From NCBI GenBank assembly GCA_900550195.1, contig URRB01000013.1, positions 1-64,000 on the forward strand: a stretch of 64,000 bases of DNA, given 5' to 3'. Below the pieces are notes generated by a model. It ran no database searches. It worked only from the letters and a program-made list of their open reading frames with translations, and was not told where the DNA came from. Positions within the stretch are counted from its first letter, which is position 1. Every line of letters starts with the position of its first letter. The position numbers and the translations under genes were made by a program. Shown here in pieces: positions 51,880 through 60,830 of the stretch. The DNA comes from an uncultured Collinsella sp. Its GTDB lineage: Bacteria > Actinomycetota > Coriobacteriia > Coriobacteriales > Coriobacteriaceae.

Positions 51880-51956
51880 TGGTGCCCCCAGCGGGATTCG
51901 AACCCGCGATATCCACCTTGAAAGGGTGGCGTCCTTGGCCGCTAGACGATGGGGAC
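51880..51956 (-). tRNA. tRNA-Glu (anticodon UUC)
   Basis: Full cloverleaf on the minus strand: acceptor GTCCCCA/TGGGGGC (one G-U), anticodon stem CCACC/GGTGG with loop CTTTCAA (anticodon TTC), T-arm GCGGG-TTCGAAT-CCCGC, discriminator A and encoded CCA. Glu-tRNA(Gln) amidation by GatCAB is implied in this organism, but this isoacceptor is the ordinary Glu tRNA. Confidence 0.97.
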
Positions 51957-52014
51957 AGCGGGAAAGAGTATAGCAGACTTTTTTAGCTGTTCACATATCG
52001 TTGGCAAACTGAAA

Positions 52015-52051
52015 AACCACCACAAAGGTGCCTGTCCCCTTTGTGGTGGTT
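52015..52051. repeat. GGGNCAGG-core palindrome R6
   Basis: Perfect 13-bp arms (AACCACCACAAAG and complement) around GTGCCTGTCCC, which is GGGACAGGCAC on the minus strand, the same core as R5 in inverse orientation. Confidence 0.85.
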
Positions 52052-52057
52052 GGGGCG

Positions 52058-54235
52058 TTAGGGGAGGAGCTTCATGGCGGCGTCGTGGGCGGCGCGCTCG
52101 CAGGTGTCGTCGAGGGGCTTGAGCGGCAGCAGGGCTGTGGCCTGCGCATCGCCGCGCCGCTCGAGGGCGTGCACGATCAGCCAGTCAGCGAGTTCGGGGT
52201 TCTTGGGCAGCGCCGGGCCATGCAGGTACGTGCCGATGACACCCTTGTAGATGATGCCCTCAAAGCCATCGTCGCCGTTGTTGCCGGTGCCCGCGACGAC
52301 GGACGTTCCGAGCGGCGTTGCCTCCGCGTCGAGCAGGGTGCGACCCCCATGGTTCTCGAATCCCACAAAGGGCTCAGGTGCCAGATCGGTTTTGACGGCT
52401 ACGTTGCCGATCAGGCGATCGGAGCCACGTACGGTTTCGGCGGCAATGACGCCCAGGCCCTCAATGCGATCGTCGCCCATGTAGTACGAACGGCCGAGCA
52501 GCTGATAGCTGCCACAGATGGCAAGCAGTGTGCCGCCGTCCTCAACATAGGCCGCGACCTTGTCTTTTTGAGCGAGCAATTCATGTGCCACAGCCAGCTG
52601 ATCGCGGTCGGAGCCACCGCCCATCATGACGATGTCGGCGTCGGTGAGATCGAGCGCCTCGCCCATGCGGACCTCGTCCACGCGCACGGGAATGCCGCGC
52701 CAGGCGCAGCGGCGCTCGAGCGCGATAACATTGCCGCCGTCGCCGTAGAGGTTAAGGGCATCGGGATACAGGTAGACGATGCGCAGCGGGCGCGAAAGCT
52801 CGACTGGCGCGATACCGACAGGAAGAGCGCTGCCGTCGGCACGGGCTACGGCGCGCCCAGCAACAGCGTCGGCGGTGGCGCCTTTCAGCCCGTCGAGCTC
52901 CTTGACCAGCGGCGGGAAGGCCGTGTAGTTGGCGACGGCGTAGAAGGTGTCATCGGCGGCCTCGTCTGCCACGGCGCCAATTGCCTGCGCGACGTCCGAG
53001 ATAATCGCGGCATCGATGCCGGCGTACTTGAGGCGCACCTGCATGTCGTGCGCGCGCGCGCCTCCGGCAAAGGCGACAAGACCCGGCGTGTCGGCGATGC
53101 GCTCAAAGTCGACGTCGTAGATCCACGATACATCGTGTCCGTCGGCGTCATTGTCGTTAAGGAAGAAAGCGCAGAGTCTGCCGCCTGCCGTCTTGATGGA
53201 CTGGATTTGTCGATCGAAGCCTACGGGATTCTTAGCCAGGTTGGCCTCGACGGTGCGGCCGGCGATATCCCAGCGGCCCATGCGTCCGCCGGCGGGCACA
53301 TAGGCATCGAGCGTAGGCTGTAGAAGCGCCGTTCCCACGCCCAACTCGTGCGCGGCAAAGAAGGCGGCGGCAACGTTATAGACCATGTACAGGCCGTTGT
53401 AGCGTGTGGCGATGTGTACGGCAGCCGCGTCGGGCGCAGATCCAAAGACCAGGTCAAAGCCGTAGCCGTCGCAGCCGAGCTCCACGCCCGTCACGCGACG
53501 GACAAGCGCAGGGCGGGCCCAGCCGCACGAGGGGCAATGGTAGGCGCCGAGCTGGCCGTATTGCACGTAGTCATACTCCAGCGGCGCGTTGCACTGCGAG
53601 CAAAAGCGCGAGTCGCTAATGCGGCCGGACTCGGTGTTGGTGGCGCCGTCGATGCCAAAGGCAATGCTCGCGTTGGGAACGCGCGCGGCAATCGAGGCAC
53701 ACAACGGGTCGTCGGCATTGTGGATGAGCGTTGTCGTCGGAGAGAGCTCCAACGCATGGGCGATAACGTCTTGGGTGTGGTCGATCTCACCGTAGCGGTC
53801 TAGCTGGTCGCGGAACAGGTTGAGCAGCACAAAGTACGTCGGCTTGAGCTTGGGCAGGACGCGCACCGTGTAGAGCTCGTCGCACTCAAAGACGCCCACG
53901 CGCTCGCCGCCGCCGGTTCGCTTGAGGCCGCTGCGGGCCTCGAGCAACGCGCCCACCACGCCCGGCTCCATGTTGTTGCCGGCACGGTTGCATACCACGG
54001 TGGCGCCGCTGGCGGCAACGGCGTCGGCGATGAGGTTGGAGGTGGTGGTCTTGCCGTTGGTGCCGGTGATTACCACGCTGCGGTCGACAAGACCCGCGAG
54101 GTCGCGTAGCAGCTCGGGGTTGATCTTCATGGCGATGCGGCCGGGGAGTACGCCGCCCTGGCGCTTAAGGACGGAGCGCAGCCCCCAGCGGGCGATATCG
54201 CTCGAGGTGCAGGCGAGAGATGAGCGGAAGTTCAT
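52058..54235 (-). CDS. MurT-GatD fusion: lipid II isoglutaminyl synthase
   Basis: A 725-aa natural fusion of two proteins that are separate in staphylococci and streptococci. Residues 1 to about 450 are MurT, a Mur-ligase-like ATPase: P-loop GTNGKTT (58-64), a four-cysteine ribbon (Cys212, 215, 234, 237), and NDNDADGHDVSWIYDVDFE with the essential Asp. After a linker, residues about 483-700 are the GatD glutaminase: Cys574 in AICGSYQLL and His672 in YLHGPA. The complex amidates the D-glutamate of lipid II to D-isoglutamine, using glutamine. The start matches the MurT N-terminus. The fusion would channel ammonia within one chain. Confidence 0.93.
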   Translation of the reverse strand: MNFRSSLACTSSDIARWGLRSVLKRQGGVLPGRIAMKINPELLRDLAGLVDRSVVITGTNGKTTTSNLIADAVAASGATVVCNRAGNNMEPGVVGALLEARSGLKRTGGGERVGVFECDELYTVRVLPKLKPTYFVLLNLFRDQLDRYGEIDHTQDVIAHALELSPTTTLIHNADDPLCASIAARVPNASIAFGIDGATNTESGRISDSRFCSQCNAPLEYDYVQYGQLGAYHCPSCGWARPALVRRVTGVELGCDGYGFDLVFGSAPDAAAVHIATRYNGLYMVYNVAAAFFAAHELGVGTALLQPTLDAYVPAGGRMGRWDIAGRTVEANLAKNPVGFDRQIQSIKTAGGRLCAFFLNDNDADGHDVSWIYDVDFERIADTPGLVAFAGGARAHDMQVRLKYAGIDAAIISDVAQAIGAVADEAADDTFYAVANYTAFPPLVKELDGLKGATADAVAGRAVARADGSALPVGIAPVELSRPLRIVYLYPDALNLYGDGGNVIALERRCAWRGIPVRVDEVRMGEALDLTDADIVMMGGGSDRDQLAVAHELLAQKDKVAAYVEDGGTLLAICGSYQLLGRSYYMGDDRIEGLGVIAAETVRGSDRLIGNVAVKTDLAPEPFVGFENHGGRTLLDAEATPLGTSVVAGTGNNGDDGFEGIIYKGVIGTYLHGPALPKNPELADWLIVHALERRGDAQATALLPLKPLDDTCERAAHDAAMKLLP

Positions 54236-54280
54236 GAAGTCGTTCCTAACGTGAATGACATGGTCGTGGCGATTGTGTCG

Positions 54281-55324
54281 TTAAAAGCCATAACGGCGCG
54301 CAAATTCCTGGGCAAGTTGCGATACGTCTTCGCAAGCGTTGGCCCAGGGGGCAAAGTCGGGAGTATCCGAGATGATGCCGTCGGCTTCCCAAACTGCCTG
54401 ATGCGAAAGGTCCCAGGGGTCGTGCGGTTCGGGCCGGCAGGGAAGGTACGGCGTCTGATACATGGGGTTCAGCAAAAAGAACGCGCCGCCCTCGCAGCGG
54501 TTGGCAAACTCGCGCAGCGCGCGTGTCGCCGGGCGCATCTTGTTCGTTTTGAACAGCAGAATCGTGCGGGCGAGCAGATACCAAGGAGAGTTCTCGAGCG
54601 CGTCAGCCCCGATCTCTTCCTCGAGTTGGTGGGCCAGGGCAAAAAAGCCGTCCTGGTCTTCCAGGCGAGCGAGGACGAGCAACACGGTGCCTGCGGCTCG
54701 GGTGGGATAGCCTTCTGCTTTAAGGACGCGGCGGGCGTAGTTGGCGGCAGCACGGTAGCGAGCGCTCGCCATACATAGCTGCGAGATGGCCTCGAGTGTA
54801 TGAAGCCACCCGATAAGAGCCGGCTCGCTCACGGTAAGGTCTGCTGCAGTGACACCGTCGGCCAAAACATTATTGGCCCAGTAGTGCGGGGCTTCCATGT
54901 CGAACCCGGGCACGCTTTGCTGCAGGTAATCGGCCGTGGTCGCCTCGAGCTTCATCAGGTCGCCCAGGCAGGCGTCAACGGGTGTGTCGGCCAGGATGAT
55001 GGCGAGCAGCTGGGCATCGAGGACATGCGCATCGACGCGGACGATCTTGAGCAGTTCATCACGCATATCGTCGAACAGGCGGTTGCGCGTCTGCTCAAAC
55101 TCCTCGTCGCTGCCCATGTCCTCGATGCGATGGAGCTCGTCGAGCAGGTGGCGATGAACACCGGCATAGGACAGCAGCGCTTGGGCATGCTCGGACTGCG
55201 CATACTTTTGAGGATTCGCGCTAATGTCGTTATGGACAAGCTCGCGTGCTGCATCGGTGAGCTCGGGGTGCGACGCCAGATAGGTGCGCTCCAGGTAGGC
55301 GGGGATGTAGACGCTCGGATCCAT
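54281..55324 (-). CDS. Hypothetical helical-repeat protein
   Basis: 347 aa, soluble, almost all helical in appearance. Segments such as ALIGWLHTLEAISQLCMASARYRAAANYARRVLKAEGYPTRAAGTVLLVLARLEDQDGF look like tetratricopeptide-type repeats and recall the vertebrate ST7-like repeat proteins, although I cannot claim homology. No catalytic motif. Translationally coupled to the gene before it (TAATG at 55324-55326). It is in the same direction as and 46 bp from the MurT-GatD gene, so one transcript is likely. Function unknown. Confidence 0.7.
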   Translation of the reverse strand: MDPSVYIPAYLERTYLASHPELTDAARELVHNDISANPQKYAQSEHAQALLSYAGVHRHLLDELHRIEDMGSDEEFEQTRNRLFDDMRDELLKIVRVDAHVLDAQLLAIILADTPVDACLGDLMKLEATTADYLQQSVPGFDMEAPHYWANNVLADGVTAADLTVSEPALIGWLHTLEAISQLCMASARYRAAANYARRVLKAEGYPTRAAGTVLLVLARLEDQDGFFALAHQLEEEIGADALENSPWYLLARTILLFKTNKMRPATRALREFANRCEGGAFFLLNPMYQTPYLPCRPEPHDPWDLSHQAVWEADGIISDTPDFAPWANACEDVSQLAQEFARRYGF

Positions 55325-56400
55325 TAGAGGTCCCCTCCCTTAAATGGAAGTCCCTGCTCGGCTGCGCGCAGGATGCGCTCGTCGATCTGGGAACGCACGA
55401 TATCGTTGGTGGCGACCCAGGCGGCAAAACTGGCGTTGTCGGGGGCGCCCAGGCCCTCCTGCAGTACCGGCGTCGCCTCGGACAGCGCAAGGACAAGTTC
55501 GTCGGTGGAGCCCGCACCCACGTTGACGCGGGCATAGACGCCATCGGGAAACTCGGTTTGGAAGTAGAGTGCCTCGGCTGCGTGCGGACACGAGCGCGCA
55601 AGGATGCGCAAATAGCGCTCGGCGCCCTCGTAGTCCAGCTCGCGCCAGGCAGCGCTCATCAGCGCGATGAGCGTCCACGGGTCCAAGTCGCGCTCCGCAT
55701 CCTTGGGACGACGGCGCAGCGGCGTGTTGGCGAGATAGGGGACGGAGTGGGCAGAGCGAAAGCGCTTGAGCTCCTCGGCGGGGTATTCGAGCTTTGCCAT
55801 GGCGAGCATCGCGGTGTGGCGGACACCAGCGGGGTCGTTGGGCGCAAAGTCGAGGCTGCGGTTTGCGGCTTCGAGCGACATGCGATAGCGGCCGCTAATG
55901 AGCGCGCGTGACGCAAGGGCGGCAAGCCAGCGCAGATAGGGGCGGCGCGTAAGGTCGCCTGCGGCCTCACGCTCGTAGGGGTCCTGCGCCGAGGCGATTT
56001 TGAGCGCCAGGTCATGCTCCACCTCGTCGCACTTGGACACCAGATACTGCACGTATTCCTCGTTGGATTCGGCGGTGAGCGCCGTCAGCATGCGCTGGGC
56101 ATCCCAGTTGGCCGGGTCGAGTGCGGCTGCCTCGCGGAGCATGTTCTCGGCTGCGGCTTCTTCTTGCTCTGCCTGGGTATCGTCGGGGATAAAGGGAATG
56201 CGGTAGTCGACAGCCTCGACCACCTTGGCAATCAGATGCCCGGCGCGGTCGCGGTCGTGCACGATGAGCGGTGCGGGGTTGCGGGTGAATTGTTCCATCA
56301 GACGCTCTACGGCGGCAGCGTCGGTGAGCGGGATATTGTCGCGGCGCAAGGCCTCAAGAACGAGGCGATGGCAATCCTCTTGAATGGGATCGAATGCCAT
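55324..56400 (-). CDS. Hypothetical helical-repeat protein, paired
   Basis: 358 aa, soluble, with TPR-like stretches (AAAENMLREAAALDPANWDAQRMLTAL, YRMSLEAANRSLDFAPNDPAGVRHTAMLAMAKL, YEGAERYLRILARSCPHAAEAL). It resembles its downstream partner in layout; the two probably form a complex. ATG 56400 has AAAGGAGG; the in-frame start at 56430 is upstream of the ribosome site. First gene of a run that leads into the MurT-GatD gene. No function can be assigned; a cell-wall or envelope link is only by neighbourhood. Confidence 0.72.
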   Translation of the reverse strand: MAFDPIQEDCHRLVLEALRRDNIPLTDAAAVERLMEQFTRNPAPLIVHDRDRAGHLIAKVVEAVDYRIPFIPDDTQAEQEEAAAENMLREAAALDPANWDAQRMLTALTAESNEEYVQYLVSKCDEVEHDLALKIASAQDPYEREAAGDLTRRPYLRWLAALASRALISGRYRMSLEAANRSLDFAPNDPAGVRHTAMLAMAKLEYPAEELKRFRSAHSVPYLANTPLRRRPKDAERDLDPWTLIALMSAAWRELDYEGAERYLRILARSCPHAAEALYFQTEFPDGVYARVNVGAGSTDELVLALSEATPVLQEGLGAPDNASFAAWVATNDIVRSQIDERILRAAEQGLPFKGGDL

Positions 56401-56900
56401 GGGGCCTCCTTTGCTGCGGTTAGGGTTCAAATGTTTCTATATAAGGTTCTAGTTTACCCGCATGTGGCACACCGGGGGTGCCGCACTTGGACTTGCACCT
56501 TTGCACCACGAAGACGGATGTCGCACAAATGTCGGCACCTTGGACGACCGAGTGGTATCACGGTGCCGCAAACGGTCGATTTTTGGCGGCGAACGGTGCA
56601 TATTTTGGAGGGGCACGGTCCTGCCCGGGATATGTAGTCAACCTTGATAAAACGTTTGCCCAGCTTGGGAGTATGAATGCCGCACAAGGGTCTTCAGGGA
56701 TAGAAAAAACGTTTCATCATTGGCGGCTTTAGGTGAATAACTGACCAACCAGAACGGTAAAATAGTGTTTGTCTGAGCGTTGAGACGTTTAGACATCGCG
56801 CATTGTCATCGCCGGCAACGCGCAAACCGGTCCTAACGGAGCCAATTGGGTGCTCCGTTATATACGCAAGTCTAAGAGGGGCTTGTTTAGGAGGCACAGT
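56401..56900. other. Spacer upstream of alcohol dehydrogenase gene
   Basis: 500 bp without a supported gene. A perfect stem, TAACGGAGC/GCTCCGTTA (56834-56842, 56852-56860), lies 40 bp before the start codon and could be a leader hairpin. A possible -10 is TAAAAT near 56757. No Rex-type site is seen. Confidence 0.5.
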
Positions 56901-58124
56901 ATGGGACGTTTTACCAATCCTCGCGATCTGTACTTTGGTGAGGGCGCTCGCCACGAGGTGAAGAACCTCAAGGGTAAGAAGGCCATCATCGTTTCTGGCG
57001 GCAGCTCTATGCGCCGCGGCGGGTTCCTGCAGGACGTTGAGGCCGACCTCAAAGAGGCCGGCATGGAGGTCAAGCTGTTCGAGGGCGTCGAGTCCGATCC
57101 CTCCATCGAGACCGTCATGAAGGGCGCAGCCGCTATGCGCGACTTCGAGCCCGACTGGATTGTTGCTATCGGCGGCGGTTCGCCCATCGATGCTGCTAAG
57201 GCCATGTGGGTCTTCTACGAGTATCCCGAGGAGTCCTTCGACAACATTATCCAGCCGTTCAGCTTCCCCGAGCTGCGTCAGAAGGCTCACTTCTGCGCCA
57301 TTTCCTCTACCTCCGGCACTGCTACCGAGGTCACCGCATTCTCCGTCATCACGGATTACGAAAAGGGCATCAAGTACCCGCTGGCCGACTTCAACATCAC
57401 CCCTGATGTCGCCATCGTCGACCCCGAGCTCACCTACACCATGCCCGCCAAGCTGTGCGCTCACACCGGCATGGACGCTCTGACCCACTGCATGGAGGCC
57501 TACGTTTCCACCTGCGCCTCTATGTTCACCGACGCCAACGCTCTGCACGGCATCCGCGAGATCGTCGAGTGGCTGCCCAAGTCCTATGCTGGCGACCATG
57601 AGGCCCGTCAGCACATGCACGAGGCTCAGTGCATCGCCGGTATCGCCTTCTCCTCGGGCCTGCTCGGCATCGTTCACTCCATGGCTCACAAGACCGGTGC
57701 AGCCTTTGAGAACGGTCACATCATCCACGGTGCCGCTAACGCCATGTATCTGGGCAAGGTCATCCAGTGGAACTCCAAGGACCCGCGTGCTGCCGAGCGT
57801 TACGCTTACGTGGCCAAGGAGATCCTGCACCTTCCCGGCGAGACCAACGAGGAGCTCATCGCTGCGCTCGTCCAGAAGATTCGCGACCTCAACGACCAGC
57901 TCAACATTCCGCAGTCCATCAAGGATTACGCGAATGGTGGCGTGAAGGTCGACGCCGAGAACCCGCAGATGGTTTCCGAGGAGGAGTTCCTCGCCAAGCT
58001 GCCCGAGATCGCCGCGAACGCCGAGACCGACGCCTGCACGCCGGAGAACCCGCGTGAGACCAAGGCTGCCGACTTCGAGAAGATCCTCAAGGCCTGCTAC
58101 TACGACACCGACATCGATTTCTAA
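56901..58124 (+). CDS. Iron-containing alcohol dehydrogenase
   Basis: 407 aa; NAD(P)-dependent group III alcohol dehydrogenase, probably interconverting an aldehyde and an alcohol in fermentation. Dinucleotide loop GGGSPIDAAKAM; metal ligands in HTGMDALTHCMEAY and HSMAHKTGAAF. The N-terminus MGRFTNPRDLYFGEGA is that of the butanol/1,3-propanediol-type dehydrogenases. ATG 56901 with TAGGAGG. The ferment substrate is not decidable. It neighbours a glycerol dehydrogenase but is separated by a terminator. Confidence 0.93.
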   Translation: MGRFTNPRDLYFGEGARHEVKNLKGKKAIIVSGGSSMRRGGFLQDVEADLKEAGMEVKLFEGVESDPSIETVMKGAAAMRDFEPDWIVAIGGGSPIDAAKAMWVFYEYPEESFDNIIQPFSFPELRQKAHFCAISSTSGTATEVTAFSVITDYEKGIKYPLADFNITPDVAIVDPELTYTMPAKLCAHTGMDALTHCMEAYVSTCASMFTDANALHGIREIVEWLPKSYAGDHEARQHMHEAQCIAGIAFSSGLLGIVHSMAHKTGAAFENGHIIHGAANAMYLGKVIQWNSKDPRAAERYAYVAKEILHLPGETNEELIAALVQKIRDLNDQLNIPQSIKDYANGGVKVDAENPQMVSEEEFLAKLPEIAANAETDACTPENPRETKAADFEKILKACYYDTDIDF

Positions 58125-58143
58125 TCGACTCTCGCTGTCTTGC

Positions 58144-58179
58144 AAGGGGTCTCGTGCTCTATGCACGAGGCCCCTTTTT
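58144..58179 (+). terminator. Terminator of alcohol dehydrogenase gene
   Basis: AGGGGTCTCGTGC and GCACGAGGCCCCT with loop TCTAT, then TTTTT. Confidence 0.9.
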
Positions 58180-58183
58180 GCTA

Positions 58184-58214
58184 TGGTGCAAAGGGGTCAG
58201 GTTGCTTTGCACCA
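58184..58214. repeat. GGGNCAGG-core palindrome R7
   Basis: Perfect 10-bp arms (TGGTGCAAAG and complement) around GGGTCAGGTTG. The arms differ from R2-R6, but the core is the same type. It sits 30 bp upstream of the glycerol dehydrogenase start. Confidence 0.8.
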
Positions 58215-58244
58215 ATCGTTGTTTGATGAAGGGCGGATTCTCGT

Positions 58245-59312
58245 ATGGCGCTTCCCATGGTTTATGGCGGTCCTGGCCGGTATGTTCAGGGGCCGGGCGA
58301 ACTTTCGCGTCAGGGCAGGTATTTGTCATGGTTGGGCTGCGCTGCCTATGTCTTGTTTGACCAGGGCACCGAGGATCGGCTGTGCAAGCAGATCGTCGAT
58401 GGATTTCTGGACGAAGACCTAAGCGAGCCATTCTTTAAGATCTATAACGGTCCGTGTACGGAAGAAGCCGTTGTAAAAATGGCTAAGGAAGCCCAGGCCG
58501 AGTATTGCGACATGGTGGTGGGTATTGGCGGCGGCAAGATGCTGGATATCGCCAAGGCCGTTGCGTTTTATGCCGAGTTGCCGTTGTGCGTATGCCCCAC
58601 GGCGGCTTCGATGGACGGTCCGTGCAGTGCGATTTCGGTGCTGTATCACGAGGATGGGTCGTTCGACCGCTACCTGATGCTCGAGAAGAATCCAGACCTG
58701 GTCGTGGTCGATACCAACGTGGTCTCGGCGGCTCCGCTGCGTATGACGGTCGCTGGTATGGGCGATGCGCTGGCAACGTATTTCGAGGCGCGTTCGTGCG
58801 CCGCGGCGCACGGCGCTAACGAGCACGGTGGCGCGCCGGGACACTTGGCCTTGGTTGCGGCTCGTGCCTGCTATGACACACTCATGGAGTGCGGCGTCGC
58901 TGCCAAGCGCGATCTCAAAAAGGGCCGTACATCGCCAGCGGTTGAGCGCCTGATCGAGTGCAATATTCTGCTCTCGGGTGTTGGCTTTGAGAGTGGTGGC
59001 CTAGCGCTTGCCCATGCCATAGCCAACGGCCTGACGATTCTGCCCGAGTGCAAGGCCATGCATGGTGAGGCCGTGGCATTTGGCCTGGTGGTGCAGCTGC
59101 GCCTGGAGCGTGCGCCCGAGCTTAATCAGGTGCTCGAGTTTTGCCAGCGCGTCGGTCTGCCGACGACGCTCGAGGAGCTGGGCCTTGACGAGATTTCCGA
59201 TGCCGACCTGATGAGCGTTGCAGATGCGGCCTTTAGAAACGAACGCAATATGGCTAACGAACAGGCCAAGGTGACCAGACAAAAGCTCGTGCAGCTCATG
59301 CGCGAGGCATAG
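58245..59312 (+). CDS. Glycerol dehydrogenase family protein
   Basis: 355 aa; zinc-type polyol dehydrogenase like GldA, oxidising glycerol to dihydroxyacetone with NAD+. Markers are VVGIGGGKMLDIAKAVA, PTAASMDGPCSAISV, GMGDALATYFEAR with the metal Asp, and LAHAIANGLT with a metal His. A second His is in CKAMHGEAVAFG. ATG 58245 has only a weak GAAGGGCGG upstream, further than usual. It is close to the alcohol dehydrogenase but not in one transcript with it. Confidence 0.88.
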   Translation: MALPMVYGGPGRYVQGPGELSRQGRYLSWLGCAAYVLFDQGTEDRLCKQIVDGFLDEDLSEPFFKIYNGPCTEEAVVKMAKEAQAEYCDMVVGIGGGKMLDIAKAVAFYAELPLCVCPTAASMDGPCSAISVLYHEDGSFDRYLMLEKNPDLVVVDTNVVSAAPLRMTVAGMGDALATYFEARSCAAAHGANEHGGAPGHLALVAARACYDTLMECGVAAKRDLKKGRTSPAVERLIECNILLSGVGFESGGLALAHAIANGLTILPECKAMHGEAVAFGLVVQLRLERAPELNQVLEFCQRVGLPTTLEELGLDEISDADLMSVADAAFRNERNMANEQAKVTRQKLVQLMREA

Positions 59313-59462
59313 CTAGGCGCTTGATCGACCTTGTGCAATCGAGGCGGCGATAGGCATAGGCTATTTGCCTCAAAGGTGCTCCGCGTGTAATTTGCCCGAG
59401 TCGTGGGCCGATGGCGTATCATTATCTCTTGCTTGTTTGCACTGCTCAGGGAGGGGCCGCGC

Positions 59463-60716
59463 ATGGCGCAGGAACACGATCTGTTTGATGACATTATCGA
59501 GATCAGCAAGGGTTTCGACTTTCTTAAAAACCCGCTTGGCGGCGTGACCGATGCACTCGATCCATCGGCGCCGCAGTGGAATCCTGCCGACTACAAGGAG
59601 CGCCCGCGCGGCAACACCATTCCGTGCTTGACCTGCAAAAACGAAAAGAGCAGCTGCACCGCGTGCATGGACGTTTGCCCGGTCGACGCTATCGAGGTCG
59701 AGGAAGACGCTATCGAGATCCTCGACTCCTGTCGCAAGTGCGGCCTGTGCGCCGCTGCCTGTCCGACCGAGGCGATCATTTCGCCGCGCCTGGCGCCCAA
59801 AAACCTGTATGACGATATCGTCTCTGCTGCTACGAGCCACGAGACCGCCTACGTCACCTGCACGCGCGCCCTCAAGCGCATGCCGCGCGAAAACGAGGTC
59901 GTCGTTGCCTGCGTGGGCGATATTACGGCCGAGACCTGGTTCTCGGTACTGGCGGACTATCCCAACGTGAGTGTGTACCTGCCGTTGGGTGTGTGCGATA
60001 AATGCCGCAACACCGGTGGTGAGGACATTCTGGGCGAGGCCATTGCTACCGCCGAGGAGTGGGCGGGCACGGGCATGGGTCTGGAGGTCGATCCCAAGAG
60101 CCTCAAGTGCCATAAGCGCCGCGAGTACGAGCGCAAGGAGTACATGGAAAAGATCGCCCGCACCACTGGCCTTACCGTGACCAAGCTCAACCCGGCAACG
60201 GCGGCGCTGGCCTCGGTGACGCAGAAACTCAAAGCCCACCGCCACCAGATTACCCAGTTGGAGCGCACGCTCAACACCATGTGCGGCACCACGACGACCA
60301 AGCGTCGCCGTACGCTTACGCACGGTCGCCAGCTGGTGCTCTCGACGTTGCAAAACCACCCCGAGCTTGCCCAGAACATGCAGGTGAGTACGCCGGAGTG
60401 CGATTTTGACAAGTGCACGTCGTGCGGCGAGTGCGTCAACGTGTGCCCCACGTTTGCCTGCGATTTGGTGGGAAGCGGTCGCTTTGCGTTGGAGTCCACG
60501 TATTGTTTGGGCTGCGGTGCCTGTGCCAAGGTGTGTCCCGAGCACGCGCTCAAGCTTGTTGAGCACGATGCGTCCAACTTGGTCGTCGTCGACCCCGAGG
60601 CCGAGGAAAAGGCCGCCCAGAAGGCGAAGGCTCACGAAGAAGCTGAGAAGGTCAAGGCCGAGGCAAAGGCCAAGCTGGACAAGATGCTCGACCAGGTGGA
60701 GAAGCTCGCGGACTAG
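59463..60716 (+). CDS. Multi-cluster 4Fe-4S ferredoxin-domain protein with coiled-coil tail
   Basis: 417 aa, cytoplasmic. It starts with MAQEHDLFDD, then CLTCKNEKSSCTACMDVCP and CRKCGLCAAACP (two 4Fe-4S sites, the first spaced unusually with CX2CX6CX2C). The middle third resembles a redox-carrier fold (YVTCTRALKRMPRENEVVVACVGDIT, LGVCDKCR). Then come CTSCGECVNVCP and CLGCGACAKVCP (two more clusters), and finally a 45-residue charged Ala/Glu/Lys coiled coil. It would be an electron carrier or a subunit of a larger complex. No partner enzyme is adjacent. I cannot name the partner. Confidence 0.8.
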   Translation: MAQEHDLFDDIIEISKGFDFLKNPLGGVTDALDPSAPQWNPADYKERPRGNTIPCLTCKNEKSSCTACMDVCPVDAIEVEEDAIEILDSCRKCGLCAAACPTEAIISPRLAPKNLYDDIVSAATSHETAYVTCTRALKRMPRENEVVVACVGDITAETWFSVLADYPNVSVYLPLGVCDKCRNTGGEDILGEAIATAEEWAGTGMGLEVDPKSLKCHKRREYERKEYMEKIARTTGLTVTKLNPATAALASVTQKLKAHRHQITQLERTLNTMCGTTTTKRRRTLTHGRQLVLSTLQNHPELAQNMQVSTPECDFDKCTSCGECVNVCPTFACDLVGSGRFALESTYCLGCGACAKVCPEHALKLVEHDASNLVVVDPEAEEKAAQKAKAHEEAEKVKAEAKAKLDKMLDQVEKLAD

Positions 60717-60743
60717 TCAGCGAGCTCTATCTCTGCTTCATTT

Positions 60744-60793
60744 GCGCCGCCGCGGTGTCCGGATTCGCCCGGATGCTGCGGCGGCGCTATACT
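60744..60793 (+). promoter_or_regulatory. GC hairpin and -10 before ychF
   Basis: GCGCCGCCGC and GCGGCGGCGC form a 10-bp stem with an inner GTCCGG/CCGGAT pair. It abuts TATACT (60788-60793), a -10 candidate about 38 bp before the GTG. The stem may terminate the upstream gene even though no T-run follows. Confidence 0.5.
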
Positions 60794-60830
60794 TATACGG
60801 TTTGAAGTACCTGTACCAAAAGGAGCTGTC

